Assembly (NCBI GenBank): GCA_963691655.1
Contig: OY829328.1
Location: 28,973,890 to 29,037,889, forward strand
DNA length: 64,000 nt
Reading direction: 5' to 3'
From: Toxonevra muliebris
Lineage: Eukaryota > Arthropoda > Insecta > Diptera > Pallopteridae
Shown: one piece after another, positions 21,921 through 34,049 of the stretch
How the letters are laid out: each line of letters opens with the position of its first letter
Position numbering within the stretch: the first letter of the stretch is position 1
Position numbers and translations under genes: made by a program
The notes under the pieces: generated by a model
The model's database searches: none
The model's input: only the letters and a program-made list of their open reading frames with translations
What the model was told of the DNA's origin: nothing

Positions 21921-24900
21921 TTGTTAAATAATTTCAGGCCAGCATTGAAAAGAAGCATCAGTGTAAAAAGTTATTTACACTACTAAAGTTAATATAAAAT
22001 TTATTTGATTTTGGGACAAACTAATTTTTATAGTTTTGATGAATTTTTCTACAGCTGTAGTTTATGAGTCAAGCGATTTATAAGCGAGTTAGAAGTCACG
22101 TGTTTAGGAATAGCTGATTTGCGTTCTTACTTGAGTGATTAAGAAACTCTGAATTTAATTTGGAATTTCTTTATATTATTGTATTTATTTTACGATAATT
22201 TAGAGATATATGAAACCTAAAACAACATTTTGTATGCCGCAAATTAAATTGATTTTCTGATATTTTTCCCTTTTTTAGTGTGTTTGTCTAAATTTTCAAA
22301 AAAATTACCTCAAATTTCTCGGTCCAAACTTAACCAATTTTTACGGGACTGGTAGATTAATAGAAATGTACTTTCTGATTCTGGAATTCTTTTAGCACAT
22401 GGGAGATTTCACTTCAAAGGAACCCACTCTCAAAATCGATCCGGCTAAAAGCTTGCACAAAGCTTAATCCCATTGGGTGGTAGTTGCCACACCAAATTTG
22501 AACGAGATGGGGTGTTTTGAGTTACTAGACGTTCATTTTATTAGATAAACAAGGCTCAGCCCACTTTTGGATATCAAAGTTCTCAAAGGAGAAGACATGG
22601 GCTCTACTTTGACTCAAAAAATTAAAAAACCTTGTTTTGTAAAAACGGGCTCAAAGTTTTGACTATCAGTTTTTAACATATAAAATATATTTCATCTTCT
22701 TTATGATGGCTAATTGTAATTTGTAAGTTTACAGATTAGTCAGCAAGGATTAAGAGTTATTAATCAGGGGGTGCTAGACTAAGGCATAGCTTTCTGAACG
22801 GTCGAAAGGGAAGTCGAAGCGCCGCGCGACTGTTTTAGCCTGACAGACACTCGGCGCTATAATCGTATATATCTACGAAAGTACTCCGCGTCTCTCTCTG
22901 AAATTTTCACAAAATACTTTAGAATAATAATACTTTCAAATAAAACTCTTTTTTAAAAATAGATTTCTCCAAACCAATAAATCGCAGGGTCCACTAAAGA
23001 AAAGACGAAGATTTTAAAACCCAAAATATGAAATATTGCGTAAGTTAAACGATTTACATTACATAAAATTTGACAAAAAATATTGTATAGACTAAAAGCT
23101 GAACGACTTCAAATTCTCCGCAAAAACCAGCTCATTCCCCGATTCCACGGGGAATTCCCCGCAAGTTGGCATCACTGAAACACACACAAAATGGTCCATG
23201 AACTCAATTTCAAGATGTGAGAAAGTACCTCAAGATTATTATTACTTAGTCCAAAAACAATTGCCGCTTCAGCTATCTATAATGTTTCAAAAATCTAAAA
23301 AGAAATCATGAAATATAAAAATTATACGCGTCATCCTAAAACGAGGTTCACATTATATAAACCCCAACGAATTGTTGAAATATAAATATTGCAGTTACCC
23401 AGCGACAAAAAAAAAAGCAAACCAATATGCTTTTTTAAGCTTATCATTTTATTAAAATAATTTCTGCCACTTTTAATTAAATTCTTCTGCTATAACACAA
23501 AAATAACCGACCAGAAACCAACTTGCAACAACAACAATAATGCATAGCAACTAACTTATCTGCTTTTGACTTATCACAAAAAAAAATCATACAATTTCCG
23601 CCAACACAAAATAACTTAATGATTCCTAATATGGCTTGAAATCAAGAGACTACAATAAAATATATAAAAATTGCAGCTCATAACTCTTCAAATACTACAT
23701 ACACTGCTTCATGCCACATAGTAACTTACAACAGCAGCTACTAACAGCAAGCAACAGTGACGACGTCGACAGTGTTTTTTTTTTATTTTTTTTTCATTTT
23801 TCTCAATGGATTTTCAACAGCGATGACGGTGGCAGTGACGGCGGCATTGGCTGCTTCCCAGCTAGTACCCGTTCATACTATCCAAACATTCAGCGAGTCA
23901 GCCATTGCCTGCCTGCTGCTACCATATGTGGGGGTATGCCACATAACTGCATTTTATTATTGCATTTATTGTATTGAATATTTTTCTGATGCTTTGGCTG
24001 TCTGTCTATTGTTCCATATCTTTTGGGTTTTGTTGCTGTTGCAACGAACGTTTTTAAGTTTAGCTTCTTGCTTTCTTTCTCTCTCATCCCTCCCGTATCT
24101 CTGTCGCTCACGACTCTTATTGCATTCCATTTCGCATGCCAAGTGCCAAGTGTGTTAGGTCGAATGGTCGGCCAGACCATCTAGTCTGCCCGTTAGCTGT
24201 TCGTTCTATCTTTATCTTGATATATTCGATTTGGTTCGTTGGCGGTATTCATGCTGCCCTGCTGTTCTGCTGTTGCCATATGTTTTTTATGTCCCTACTC
24301 AAGAAAGAATGGCGGACGCTTTTTTTCTGATGTGGTTGTTGTTATTGTATTAGTGGTAGCTACCAGCACGTGCAGACAGTCTTGGGACTGATTTGTTTGG
24401 GATTACTCAAATACACATGCACACACACATATGTACCCTATATACATATGTATGTATGCATGTGCTATTTTCATTTATTTTCTTTGTGTTTTTCCTTTGG
24501 TAGTAACGGCTGAATGTCATGAAATCGATGACAACTAAAACCAAAAGCAACAAATGAACGACAAGCGAATGTTTGTGAGGGCAAGGCAACTACAGTAACA
24601 ACTGTAGCAAAACTATTGTTGCTAGATATTACTTTTTTTTTTCTTTTGCTTGTTTTATTTTTAAAACTTGCATACATACTTCAATAGTAGAACTTGGTTG
24701 CATTGTGCTTTGCAAATTTGATGACTCCAAAGGTCAACGAACGCCATCGCAAAAAGCAAATGACATAATTTTTGTATTTGTGGTTTCACGAGTTGACAAT
24801 AGAAAATTGGCTTAAATGAAATTCATACTGCAGTATTGTGGTATTGTAAGTAGTTTATTAGCATGAGCCAATGTTTAAGTGATGTCCAATGTCAAAATAA

Positions 24901-26596
24901 TCGCGTTTACATAAATTTTAGCTTCATTGGCGAAATTTTTGGCAGCGCTTGCTTCTTATTGTGTTTTCAAGTCATACATGCGAAGTACGATTGATCAACA
25001 ACGTTTAAAGAGGCTTGGATCATTAAATAATAATTTCGATATTACACTTTCTATAAATTAAATACTTGAAGAATTTTATGAAAAAACAACAGATTATAAA
25101 TAAGCAAGTTGGGCAAAACACACACAACAAAAAATGACAAAAAAAAAATTGTCTGAGCAAATTGCTTCTGGAATATGTTAACCCTATGCCTTCCTCTTCT
25201 ATGGATCATTTTTGTTTTTTTTTCACAAAAATCTGTTTTTACCATTTTAAAGGGATTAAGAGAAAAGAAAAAATAAATACTTTTCATAAAATTTTATTAT
25301 AGGTCACTTAACGTCGAAAACCTGTATAGTTTTAGAATCAAAAAATCTAAATTTTGAAAATTTATGAACGTTTAACCATTTTTTCAAATTAAATTTTCAA
25401 AGCAAAAATATATTTTACATCTTAAAAAAGGAAAACGAACGGTTTTATAGTATATTTTATTAATTGATTATACTAAAAGTTAATTATATGTAGTTTTGTT
25501 TACAAAATTAAAATTTCGATTTCTTAAGAAAACAAAAGCAAAAAGTTCCCATAATGGAAAAATATAAAAGGTTAATATGTTCCTGAAAAATATTTTTCAA
25601 AAAATTTTACTATATGCCGATGAACACTGAAATCGTCTCAACCGCAAAACTAATCAAGATATTGTACATTCTATATTTTACCATATCAGTTAATAAAATG
25701 TAAACCTGAAAGTGCATAAATTATTTTTTGGAGATCCACTTTCGGAAACTTGTCAAACAGAATTTTTTTTTTAAAACGATTTTTTTTATTATATTTTAGG
25801 CTTTAAATATTATTCTTATTTCAAGTTTCCACGTTCAATATCTTGAATAAAAAACTTTCCGCCAATGACATTTTTTTCGAAAATTAATTTTCATTAAAAA
25901 AAAAAAATGTCATTACGCTCTGAAAAAAATTGCATTTTAAAATTAAGCACGACCCCAATTGATTTGAAAATTTTTAACTATAGAAGAAGCATTTTTGTTT
26001 AAACATCAAACAATCTTGAAATAATATTTAAATACATTGAATTAAAAATTATAATTTTAAATTTAAAAATGAGCAGTGAAGTTGTTTGGTATTGTTTTCG
26101 CATTCCTCTTAAAAATTTTATTTTGCGTGAATATGGAGAAATTTAAATTTGTTAACGGTGTTTTGTATGCCACTGAAGTAGTGGAAGTTGACTAGAATGT
26201 GGAAGTTGCTAGATATGTGGATTTGGCTGGAAATGTGGTTAATATTGAAAAAAATCATCCTTACTGAGGACGATCAAAAGTTGGCACAGCTTTAAAAGGA
26301 ATTCGCCATATACTTATGAAATGTAAATTTATGACTTTTAGAATTAATTTTGATAATATATATTTACATATATATGAGACATTCTCTGTCAATGGGAGAC
26401 AATCCCCCCCCCCCCCCCCGTCCAAAATCGGGTATTTCAGGGCATGTTTAGGCTCAAATGAAAGCTTATTATCTCTAGTTTTGAATGCAATAAAGCCTTT
26501 TTTGATATTGCATGATGGTAGACCAATATGGCGGCTGCAATTTTACCACCTCATCTTAAAATAATAGTTTTATCAAGCGTACGTTTACCCAAGAAT
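21921..26596. other. No gene seen; repeats of unclear origin
   Basis: The 22300-22680 and 22740-22900 stretches are more GC-balanced and look like old dispersed repeats. GGCATCACTG ends at 23179; read on the other strand it starts CAGTGATGCCAACTTGC, like a hAT terminal repeat, without a partner. CTG/GTT and CATATGTA words fill 23740-24660. Poly-C occurs at 26404-26419. Confidence 0.4.
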
Positions 26597-26840
26597 TGCT
26601 ACGTGTTGTCCCTAACCTCAAAAAAGGTACAAAAAGGCTGTTTTCGGGTCTTACGCTTACCCAAGTCATCATAAAACGACGGGAAAAGACTATTTTAGTG
26701 TAATTTCATTTGATGAACATGAATCTAATATTATTTTCCACAGAAAATGTTATGTGTCGTCCCTAACCTCAAAAAATGAAAAATCTCAAAAAACAGTTTT
26801 TCGTGTCTCACGTGTCCCAAATCATCAGAAAACTTCCCAA
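26597..26840 (+). repeat. Two direct repeats of about 93 bases
   Basis: The stretch at 26597-26690 (GTTGTCCCTAACCTCAAAAA, then TGTTTTCGGGTCTTACG and CAAGTCATCATAAAAC) is repeated with differences at 26748-26840 (GTCGTCCCTAACCTCAAAAA, GTTTTTCGTGTCTCACG, CAAATCATCAGAAAAC), an interval of about 151 bases. No reading frame explains it. Confidence 0.5.
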
Positions 26841-27079
26841 AAAAACTTATTCCCAAAAAACTATACTCTCCCCCCCATGCCCAATTTTGCACAGAGGGGG
26901 AGGGGGCTCTCCCATTTACAGAGAATGTTCCATATATATAAAATTAGCGGCAAAACTTACATACCGAACTTTAAAATACTTACGTGCCGATGACATAAAG
27001 GAAGCAATCCCACACTAGAGCCAAGTTTCGAGAAAAATTGTTTATATGAAGTAAAACCCAGGTACAAATCGTAATTTAA

Positions 27080-27462
27080 TTGTTCTCCGGCCCTGACAGT
27101 TACCAGTTCCGAATTGATGACGATAAAATATCGGTGCCTCGCAAAGTGACAGAGTGGCTTAACAACACTGTACCTATACTATCGACAAGGTAAATACAAT
27201 GCAGTACATTATCTTATTCCATTGTCGCTTGTTGACGATAAAACCGATTTTTTTTTTCTTTATTTCAGAATTTAGCAAGTTTGTTTGAGGAAACAAGCAA
27301 AGGTAAATCTATTAGAGAGAGGTATAAAATGAACAATCGGGACGAGCTGGTAAACATCATTCCTGACGAAGCCGTTTGCAATGATATAACATTAAGCCGC
27401 ACGATTTTAAACATTTGTTAGAAGAAATAGTTGATCTTTTTCCAAACGAGCAGGATGCGCAG
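27080..27462 (+). pseudogene. Broken two-exon coding fragment, family unknown
   Basis: The first piece, 27080-27189, is open and reads SYQFRIDDDKISVPRKVTEW then LNNTVPILST, with a complex residue mix unlike the surrounding DNA. It ends at a consensus donor (AAG|GTAAAT) and is followed after 79 bases by a T-rich tract and acceptor (TATTTCAG at 27261-27268). The second piece reads LASLFEETSKGKSIRERYK and NNRDELVNIIPDEAVCNDIT. After a one-base slip it continues FKHLLEEIVDLFPNEQDAQ. The phases of the two pieces do not join, so the gene is broken. The 'D-F--L-E-IV-LFP-E' pattern reminds me of small domains in insect transposon-associated proteins, but I cannot name it. A Tc1 element lies 100 bases downstream. 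Confidence 0.5.
27190..27268 (+). other. Putative 79-base intron in the broken coding fragment
   Basis: Donor GTAAAT follows AAG; the acceptor TTTCAG is preceded by a nine-T run. The length is typical of short fly introns. The flanking frames differ by one base, which suggests decay after loss of function. Confidence 0.45.
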
Positions 27463-27560
27463 TTAACTTTTTTTTTTTTAATCAAACTGTAAACTGGTAA
27501 TTTTTGCGTTGCCAATCATTTTCAACTTCTTGGATTTATCTATGCCTTACTTAGTATATA

Positions 27561-27780
27561 CAGTGTCGGACAAAACTAAAGCACGGGTTCTTCCCAGTTT
27601 GCATTTTGTTCAGTAATATTGTAAAGCATGCTTGGACTGAAATTTTTTTTATGAATGTAGTAAGAATATACACTCGTTGTAATAAAATATAAGAAATATA
27701 ATATTATTTTTCACACAAAATAAAAATATTAACTTAAAAGTAACAAAATGCATAAAACTGGCGCGACAAAACTGAAGCAC
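27561..27780. repeat. Left IR/DR arm: outer and inner transposase-binding repeats
   Basis: Outer repeat 27561-27585 and inner repeat 27761-27780, 200 bases apart. Only the repeats, not the DNA between them, match the right arm. Confidence 0.8.
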
Positions 27781-27817
27781 ATCTGGAATATATTGATGGA
27801 AAAGTTCGATTTCTCCA

Positions 27818-28777
27818 CTATTTTGTAGCGTATCTTTTATTTTTCAGAGTTATTGCATATTTTCGTGGCATGAACTCAGTAAACGGTCAAAACGTCTGCA
27901 GAAATATTCTTCCATGCAATCTCCGATTGGTAGAAAATGGGATCCTTGTTTTTATCCCTTATACGTTGAATTCTGCGATCTATAATTTATTTATATTTTT
28001 AGAGATAAAGATTGGGTAAATGGGTGGTCCTCTATCAAATCTCGATCTTATTGGCAACAAACCACTTTTTTACACACAGTGCTGGGATCGTCATCGTGCT
28101 GCTAGACTTGCATTAACAGCAGATCTTCCTCCGTATAAGGTAACATAACATTCTGGGGAATATCTTTGCACACCAGACGGTCAATTATACCTCTTATTTT
28201 ATGAATTGGACCGATTTCATGGCCGAAAAAAATCAACAGACCAATATGTTGCCTCCTTCGTATCATACGGTGCTTTTCAAATAACGCGGATTTCATCGTT
28301 GCCCTTTTTGGTCTGCAAACTAGCTTAAATCCGTCGCAACCTTTCATGTTAAATATAAATTCATCAGTAAAAAGCACGGTCTTTCATTTGGCAGTAGCCC
28401 AGCTAACGTGCGCAATTACAAATTCGAGCCTTGCCTGTCGATTCTTTCGATAAATAAATGGCTTTTTTACGCAGTTCCACAGTTCGTCGTTGGATAAACC
28501 TGTGTGAAATGTTTAAACGCAATTTATTTCCAAGATATAAAGGGATATTTTTTATAAGCCGAATGATGGCCTGATCCTCACTTTTAGTTGTGCTCCGCGG
28601 TCTGTCACCTCCATATTTAGTATATAAACAATGGGAAGCGCGAAAACGGCTTATAGCACGGGAATTAACGCAATAGCGAATACAAAATTTTTTTACAATG
28701 CATGTCACTGATTCAGCTTTATTAAATCTACTTAGAATATTTTCTCTAATTTGTGCAGAATACTTATTTCGAGCCAT
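27818..28777 (-). pseudogene. Tc1-type transposase pseudogene
   Basis: The start codon at 28777 is intact (MARNKYSAQIRENILSRFNK). Two helix-turn-helix regions follow (VKKFCIRYCVNSRAISRF, then the RPRSTTKSEDQAIIRLIK linker). The catalytic core begins with VLFTDE-type MLFTDEFIFNMKG at about 28377, which has the first Asp. It continues with VCRPKRATMKSALFEKH, FFGHEIGPIHKI and DIPQNVMLPY. After a stop at about 28102 the second Asp block 'QQDNDPKHTS' survives as QHDDDPSTVCKKV. The 'PDLNPIEN' block is shortened to about DLIED. The C-terminus MPRKYAITLKNKRYATK, ending at 27818, is canonical. The full frame would be about 320 codons against the usual 340. Several stops and shifts make it inactive. 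Confidence 0.88.
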
Positions 28778-28965
28778 TTTGGGAAGCGAAATTTTGAAAT
28801 GCGAACGTTGACGGTTAATGTGAATAACTAACAACTTGTATAGGCATCCAATTTTTTTTAAAACCTGCTTTTTGTTTTCCAAAATAACGGGTTTCTAGTT
28901 TAAAGATGGTTGTTGTTGTTTTTTTGTTTTAACGATTGATTGTAATAGTAAGCGAAAAAGAATAT

Positions 28966-29185
28966 GTGCTTTAGTTTTGTCGCGGCAGGTTTAGGCATAT
29001 TGCGCAATGTTAGTAAAAAAAGAGAAACATTACTCAGTTTTTAATGTAATTTTGTTTCAACAAATGCATAATTATACTAAATTTATAAAACAAACAAAAA
29101 ATTTGTGCATACTTGCATATTTTTAAATTTTATTGAACTAAATGTTGACAAGAAAGAGTTCGTGCTTTAGTTTTGTCCGACACTG
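28966..29185. repeat. Right IR/DR arm: inner and outer transposase-binding repeats
   Basis: Inner repeat 28966-28985 and outer repeat ending at 29185, again exactly 200 bases from the end, in mirror orientation to the left arm. Confidence 0.8.
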
Positions 29186-29187
29186 TA

Positions 29188-32100
29188 TATTAGGGTGAAT
29201 TGATTTATTGCTTTTAATAGTGCCATACATATTTTGAAACATCTTGGAAAAAAAACATTGTTGGCATAATTTCCCCCCCCCCCCCCCCCAATGATTTTCA
29301 GTTCAAAGTACCATTTGAAGGTTAAAAGTTTCGATTTCAATTCTGGCCTAGAATTTTCGGTTGCAATATACAATCGCAATAACCGGGAAGATTTTGTAAG
29401 CCAACAAACATGATAAAAATATTGCAGTTTGAAAGGGATCTTCATTAGAGTAAATAGCTATCAAATTATTGACTTCGATATTATTATTTGCAGAAAAGTC
29501 GACAATAACCTTGACGCTATTTTATGTCGATTTCTGCTTGATTTACAATGTTTTTCTCTGAGTGTAGATCTGTCATTGAATAAAAATATTATTTAACCTA
29601 TAAATGATTATTTTACTTACAGCTGTCAAGTCCTTCGAAAAATGAACAAAATACAAAACAATCCCTCAAATGCTTATCAAGAATTTTTCTTAAACTTTTA
29701 AATTAAATACAGGCATATTTGGCTATAAGTTTCTTTTTGGAGTTGATGCTTCTTCAACTAATTTTCTCTTTTCTTTCTTTCTACAACCGGAGAAGCTCAA
29801 AATTTTCCTAATATTCTTGTGCAGCGTTATAAAAATTCTAAGTTTTTAAAAACCACTAATATTTCCTTTTACTGCTTAAATAAATCACAGTAGTTTGTAT
29901 AAAATTTAATCTTAATCTAAAATAAAGTATGTATATACATACATGCATATAAAATTCACTCAAAATCCAACAGCAACAACAGCAATGTCAACGACGTCAT
30001 CAAAACATTAAGTAATCCTTTTTATATTGCAACTTCAAAAAACCACATCATGTTCATTGCTGGTGTGTATTGTTAAGATTTTCATGTGAGCGTAAAAGGA
30101 TAGCAGTGGAAAATAAACTATTATCTGTTAAGATGCTTATATACGCATCTTCCTGAAAGCTCTCTAGGAGTGCTACATACTCTGACTACACGCTTAGTAT
30201 AAGCTTGAAGTTAGAGTTTCCTTTATTGTTGTTGTACGCTTTTTCCTTCCATTTCAGTGTAGTTTCTTATATTTATTTTACAAAAAAAAAACATAACCAA
30301 CTTGATTCTTTTGTGTTTCGCCTTCATTGTGTCTCTCGCATTCAAAATGACATTTTAACTGATGCGTATAAACTTGAACATTTTATGCATATTATCCTTT
30401 TTTTATTTCGTCAGCGTGTATATTCTGCTTTAGCTGGTTGTTTTTCAGTTGGTGTGTTGTTAATGCTGTTGTTGCTGATACGTTGCTGCTGCTTATAACC
30501 AAAGTCAAAAATTGTATTTATTGCATTGACATCTCATGTGTCACAATGGAAGTGAAGCGAAAAAGGGAGTTGCAAACAGACAGACTGAGAGACGGAGATA
30601 CATACATACGTACATGTAACACATTGCCTTTAGGGCGCAATTTTTGCAGGCATGCAAAGAAACAGAGGTAGAAGCAGAAACGGAAGATTTCTCAACAGCA
30701 ACAACAATAGTAACAGCAACAATGTGTAACCGCCAACGCACTTCACTTTCAAAAGAGCCATAGTAGTATATCAAATTACATTTTAAGTTAAAGTTACGCT
30801 TCATAATACATGCTTGTATTTATGCACACTCGTATATATACATATGTACATATGTATGTAGGAGATATATGTATCTCCTGCCTACAAACTTTTGCCGCTT
30901 TTTTTTATCATTAGGCAACAACATCCAGCAACAGCAACAACAACATAAGGCAATCAACTCCATTCAATGCTCATGCATGAGTGAGGTGCGCTATTATTGT
31001 TGCCGTCACCATTGTTGTTGGTGTGTTACCCCATTTTGCTGTTGTTGTTACTGTTTCTGCTGCTGCTGCTGCTGCTCCTATTGCTCTGTTTGTTGTCCCT
31101 GATGTCGCTCATTTGTTATGCGACAGTGATAAATGTCATGCAAGTGAGCAAAAGTTTTCGGCAGATGTCAAAAGAAATCAGAAAATGTAAAAAGAAAAAG
31201 GAAGAAAGCAAAAAAAAATATTATAAAAATAATAAGGAGAAAGGAATACCATGTTTTGACTTCTTTTTTGCTTTGAATTGAATGTATTTGTATATTGCTT
31301 TTGCGGTTCAGACACTAACCTTATTTCCTTTTTTGTATTGACAATAAAACGTTATAAAGAAAGCATACGTACTTATTTGGGTTAGATTAATACACGCTAT
31401 TGTGTGTAGCTTAAATTTGAGAGCGTTCCACGCAATCGTTGAAAAAAAGGAAGTTGAAAATCTATAGATACCTTTGTGTATGTATTGATATTAATGAAGG
31501 GGGCAGGAATATCCTCAAAAGAATAGGAAAGTTTTGTTTGACATAAAACATTTCCGTAAAATTTTGGTATACTTTAGGGAGCTCACTCAATATTCATAAA
31601 GTCTTCAGACTAAAATAAATTCTATATTTAAATTCGAAGAGATTCTGAGATATACTTACATACATACATATGTATATATGTATGTAGAAAATGCTTATAA
31701 AGAATAAAACATTCAAGGAAGAAGAAGACAAAATATTTTTCTAATCGATTGTATTTTTCCATAATGTAAACAAATAAATCGCGGTGGCAATCTCGGGATA
31801 TTGAAACAACAAAGGTGTACCTTTGGCAACTTGAAAGCATAAATCTGAAATCAACCCAACCAAGGGTGAATTGGCTGAAGGAACCCAATCAGAAAGTAAG
31901 ATTAGTTAGATTATAACCCCAAACCCTCTAGCAGGTTACTATTTATGCTTGGAAAGAAAACCCAAAAAATTAGAGCTGCTATACGCCCGGAAAGCCCGGA
32001 AATTATTTTTTTTTAAAGTATAATCCCCAATTACTTAATTTTGATCCTTTTTCTTAATAAAAATAATAAAATGGTTTTAAAAACATATTAAATTATTTTA

Positions 32101-32815
32101 GTTTCATTATTCGCACAACCCTAATCAAGAACACTCCTCAAATCTCCATCTGGGTTGGGAAAGTTTAGTTTTGTTTTTGATGAATTAAATTCAGAACTCT
32201 TGTTTTTTTTAAGTTGTTTTTATAACTTTAACATTAACTATTTAACCAAAGTATCTTGAAATATGCCTTATTGTATTAAAGAGAATCTACAGATTCCATA
32301 AATTTTGAAAATGCAAAAAAAGAGAAAGTAAATTTGATACTTTGGTATGAATATCTTGAAAATAAAACTGAAAAACACCGCCTTTGATAGCCGCAGGTAT
32401 TTTTAAAAAATCAGAAAAGTCTTTAATCTGTAATTTTTTCAAAAAAGTTTTCAAATACCGTTATTTAAAGGATTATTAAAAAAAAAACCTCAAAAGTTTT
32501 AGTTTTGAGAAATACTGAAAATTTAAAAAAAAAAATGAAAAAATTTTAAAACATTTCTTTTATATTCGTTATTTTGCGGTCTCGAGGACTTTTATTTTTA
32601 AGGAATACTACAAATTTTTTCAATAATCATTATTTCAAAATATTTAGTAAAAAGTATTAAAAGAGTTTTATATGTACTTGAGAATTATAAATAACAATTT
32701 CTAAAAAAAAACTTTAGATAAAAACCGCAGTTTCGTAGAATATTTCAAAACTATAACTTCATCATGTTAGAGCAATACCAAAAAAAAATTTCCAATAATC
32801 GTTATTTTTGAAGAG
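29188..32815. other. No gene seen; simple repeats
   Basis: Poly-C at 29273-29289, CAA words at 30690-30720 and 30920-30945, CTG/GTT-rich stretch 31003-31077 and a palindromic ACATA/TATGT run at 31654-31687. The cysteine- or leucine-rich frames at 30869-31281 are translations of CTG repeats. 32040-32810 is A/T-rich with many A runs. Confidence 0.5.
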
Positions 32816-32999
32816 TAGGGGTGACTGGGGTGAAAAGATGAATTTTTGGAAAGCTTTAGATGGTCGAAAATTAAATCGAAAAAGTGTCTATCTTTTAGGA
32901 AATTTCATCCTCTATAACTTGTTCCTAGACATTTTTAGAAATCTCCATTCTTATGAAGGTCTCTTTTTTACCATTATTTTTTTTTTTGCCGGCCTCGCA

Positions 33000-33363
33000 C
33001 CGTTCCTGGTTTCTTCTTCTTCCTTTCTTTGCGAGACCTCTTCTTCTCGTATTGGCGAGGCTTCTGTTGGATTTTCAACTCGTCTATGGACGTTGAATCG
33101 GCCAAAATGGTCGACTTTCCTTCAAACGGGCAATGGTGCAGTGGAAGTGGCGGCTAAAGTGGCCTCCTAAGTAGTGGCTGAAGCCAAAGCTGAAGCTGTA
33201 TCGCTGAAAGCAGTCATTTTATAATATCTGCGCAAAGTTGTATGAGAGATTCCGAATGTTTTGGCAACTTAGCACCAACAATCTCTCAACTCGGACCGCT
33301 TGAATTGCCTGGGCAAGTTTCTAGAGATTGATTGGTGTATTTTTGCGTTTATGCTCGCATCAT
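33000..33363 (-). pseudogene. Pogo-type helix-turn-helix (Psq) fragment
   Basis: Pogo and Tigger transposases start with a Pipsqueak-type helix-turn-helix that binds the element's ends. On the minus strand from 33363, two frames together show it. One gives QKYTNQSLE after the start codons at 33363 and 33360, a second gives AQAIQAVRVERL, and a third AKTFGISHTTLRRYYKMTA. The pattern 'A-AI-AV----L---AK-FGI-HTTLRRYYK' is the Psq signature. Below 33180 a glutamate- and arginine-rich tail (RKEEEETRNGARPAK) may be the C-terminal end of the same protein after loss of the catalytic core. Stops and shifts make it inactive. Confidence 0.65.
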
Positions 33364-33527
33364 TTTGCTAAAAAACATGAAAAAACAAAGAAAACATGGC
33401 ATATCGTGGTTGCAAATCACAGCAAAAACGTTGAAATTTAGAAAAAAAAAAAAACTTTATTTGATGCAAAACTGAGAAAAAAACACAATAGAAGCCGAAA
33501 AAACATTTACCATTTTATTCCACTTAA

Positions 33528-34049
33528 CCCTTAAATACCCACTGGTCACTGCAGTGACCAACCACTTCCGAGGCTGCCTGTGCCGCCATTTTACGTTCGC
33601 CATTTAAAATAAACATCTGATCTTACTGTCTAAAGTTTTCTTAATCGATACGTATAAATAAGAATGGAAAAATGACAACTGTCGTACAGTTACAGTTATT
33701 TTTAGCTCGAAAGCATGTTTTGCAAAAATTTTAAACAACTAACTGAAAAAAAAATGTGTTTTTATTTTCGAATTTTGTGTAATAAATATATTTTGCCGTG
33801 TGGACATATTTGTGTCAGACGGTATGGGATAATACCAAATAACTGTTTTTAAAAATTTTTGCGAGTGTATTTTAATTTATTCTCCAGATAATCGCCAAAG
33901 GTTACTACAGAGGTCAACCATGTAAATTAAAATAACTGCACCTTAAACTAATTTATTTGAAAACACGTAGAACAAACGTTGTTCGGAATCACAAATACTA
34001 CCTCTGGGTATGTTTTTAATTGAAATCGGACGTATTGGGCGTTTAAGGG
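33528..34049 (+). mobile_element. TTAA-flanked MITE, piggyBac-like, copy 1 (nested in the pogo-like element)
   Basis: TTAA lies at 33524-33527 and 34050-34053. The left end is CCCTTAAATACCCACTGGTC, and the right end read inward is CCCTTAAACGCCCAATACGT. A palindrome TGGTCACTGCAGTGACCA follows the left end at 33542. The TTAA target and CCC-starting ends identify a piggyBac-type element. At 522 bases it encodes nothing. A second copy, inverted, lies at 55842-56288. Confidence 0.88.

Larger units (their letters stand above)
27561..29185 (-). mobile_element. Tc1-like element with IR/DR ends
   Basis: The ends are CAGTGTCGGACAAAACTAAA at 27561 and the same sequence on the minus strand from 29185, followed by GCACG in both. 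TA flanks both sides (27559-27560, 29186-29187). A second, inner copy of the repeat (GCGACAAAACTGAAGCAC or GCGACAAAACTAAAGCAC) lies exactly 200 bases inside each end, at 27761-27780 and 28966-28985. This is the inverted repeat/direct repeat arrangement known from Sleeping Beauty and related Tc1 elements, where inner and outer repeats bind transposase. Length 1625 bases. Confidence 0.92.

Noticed and set aside
22758..23179. A hAT element ending at GGCATCACTG
   Set aside because: Only the right-hand end motif is present; no left partner or 8-base duplication can be found.
25178..25265. TTAACCCTATGCC and a downstream GGGATTAA as another TTAA element
   Set aside because: The two ends do not match each other beyond a few bases.
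30869..31281. Cysteine-, alanine- or leucine-rich frames
   Set aside because: All three frames translate the same CTG/GTT-rich repeat.
32808..33170. 120-residue plus-strand frame
   Set aside because: It starts in the end of the pogo-like element, and its last third is antisense to the transposase remnant; a shadow frame is the simpler reading.
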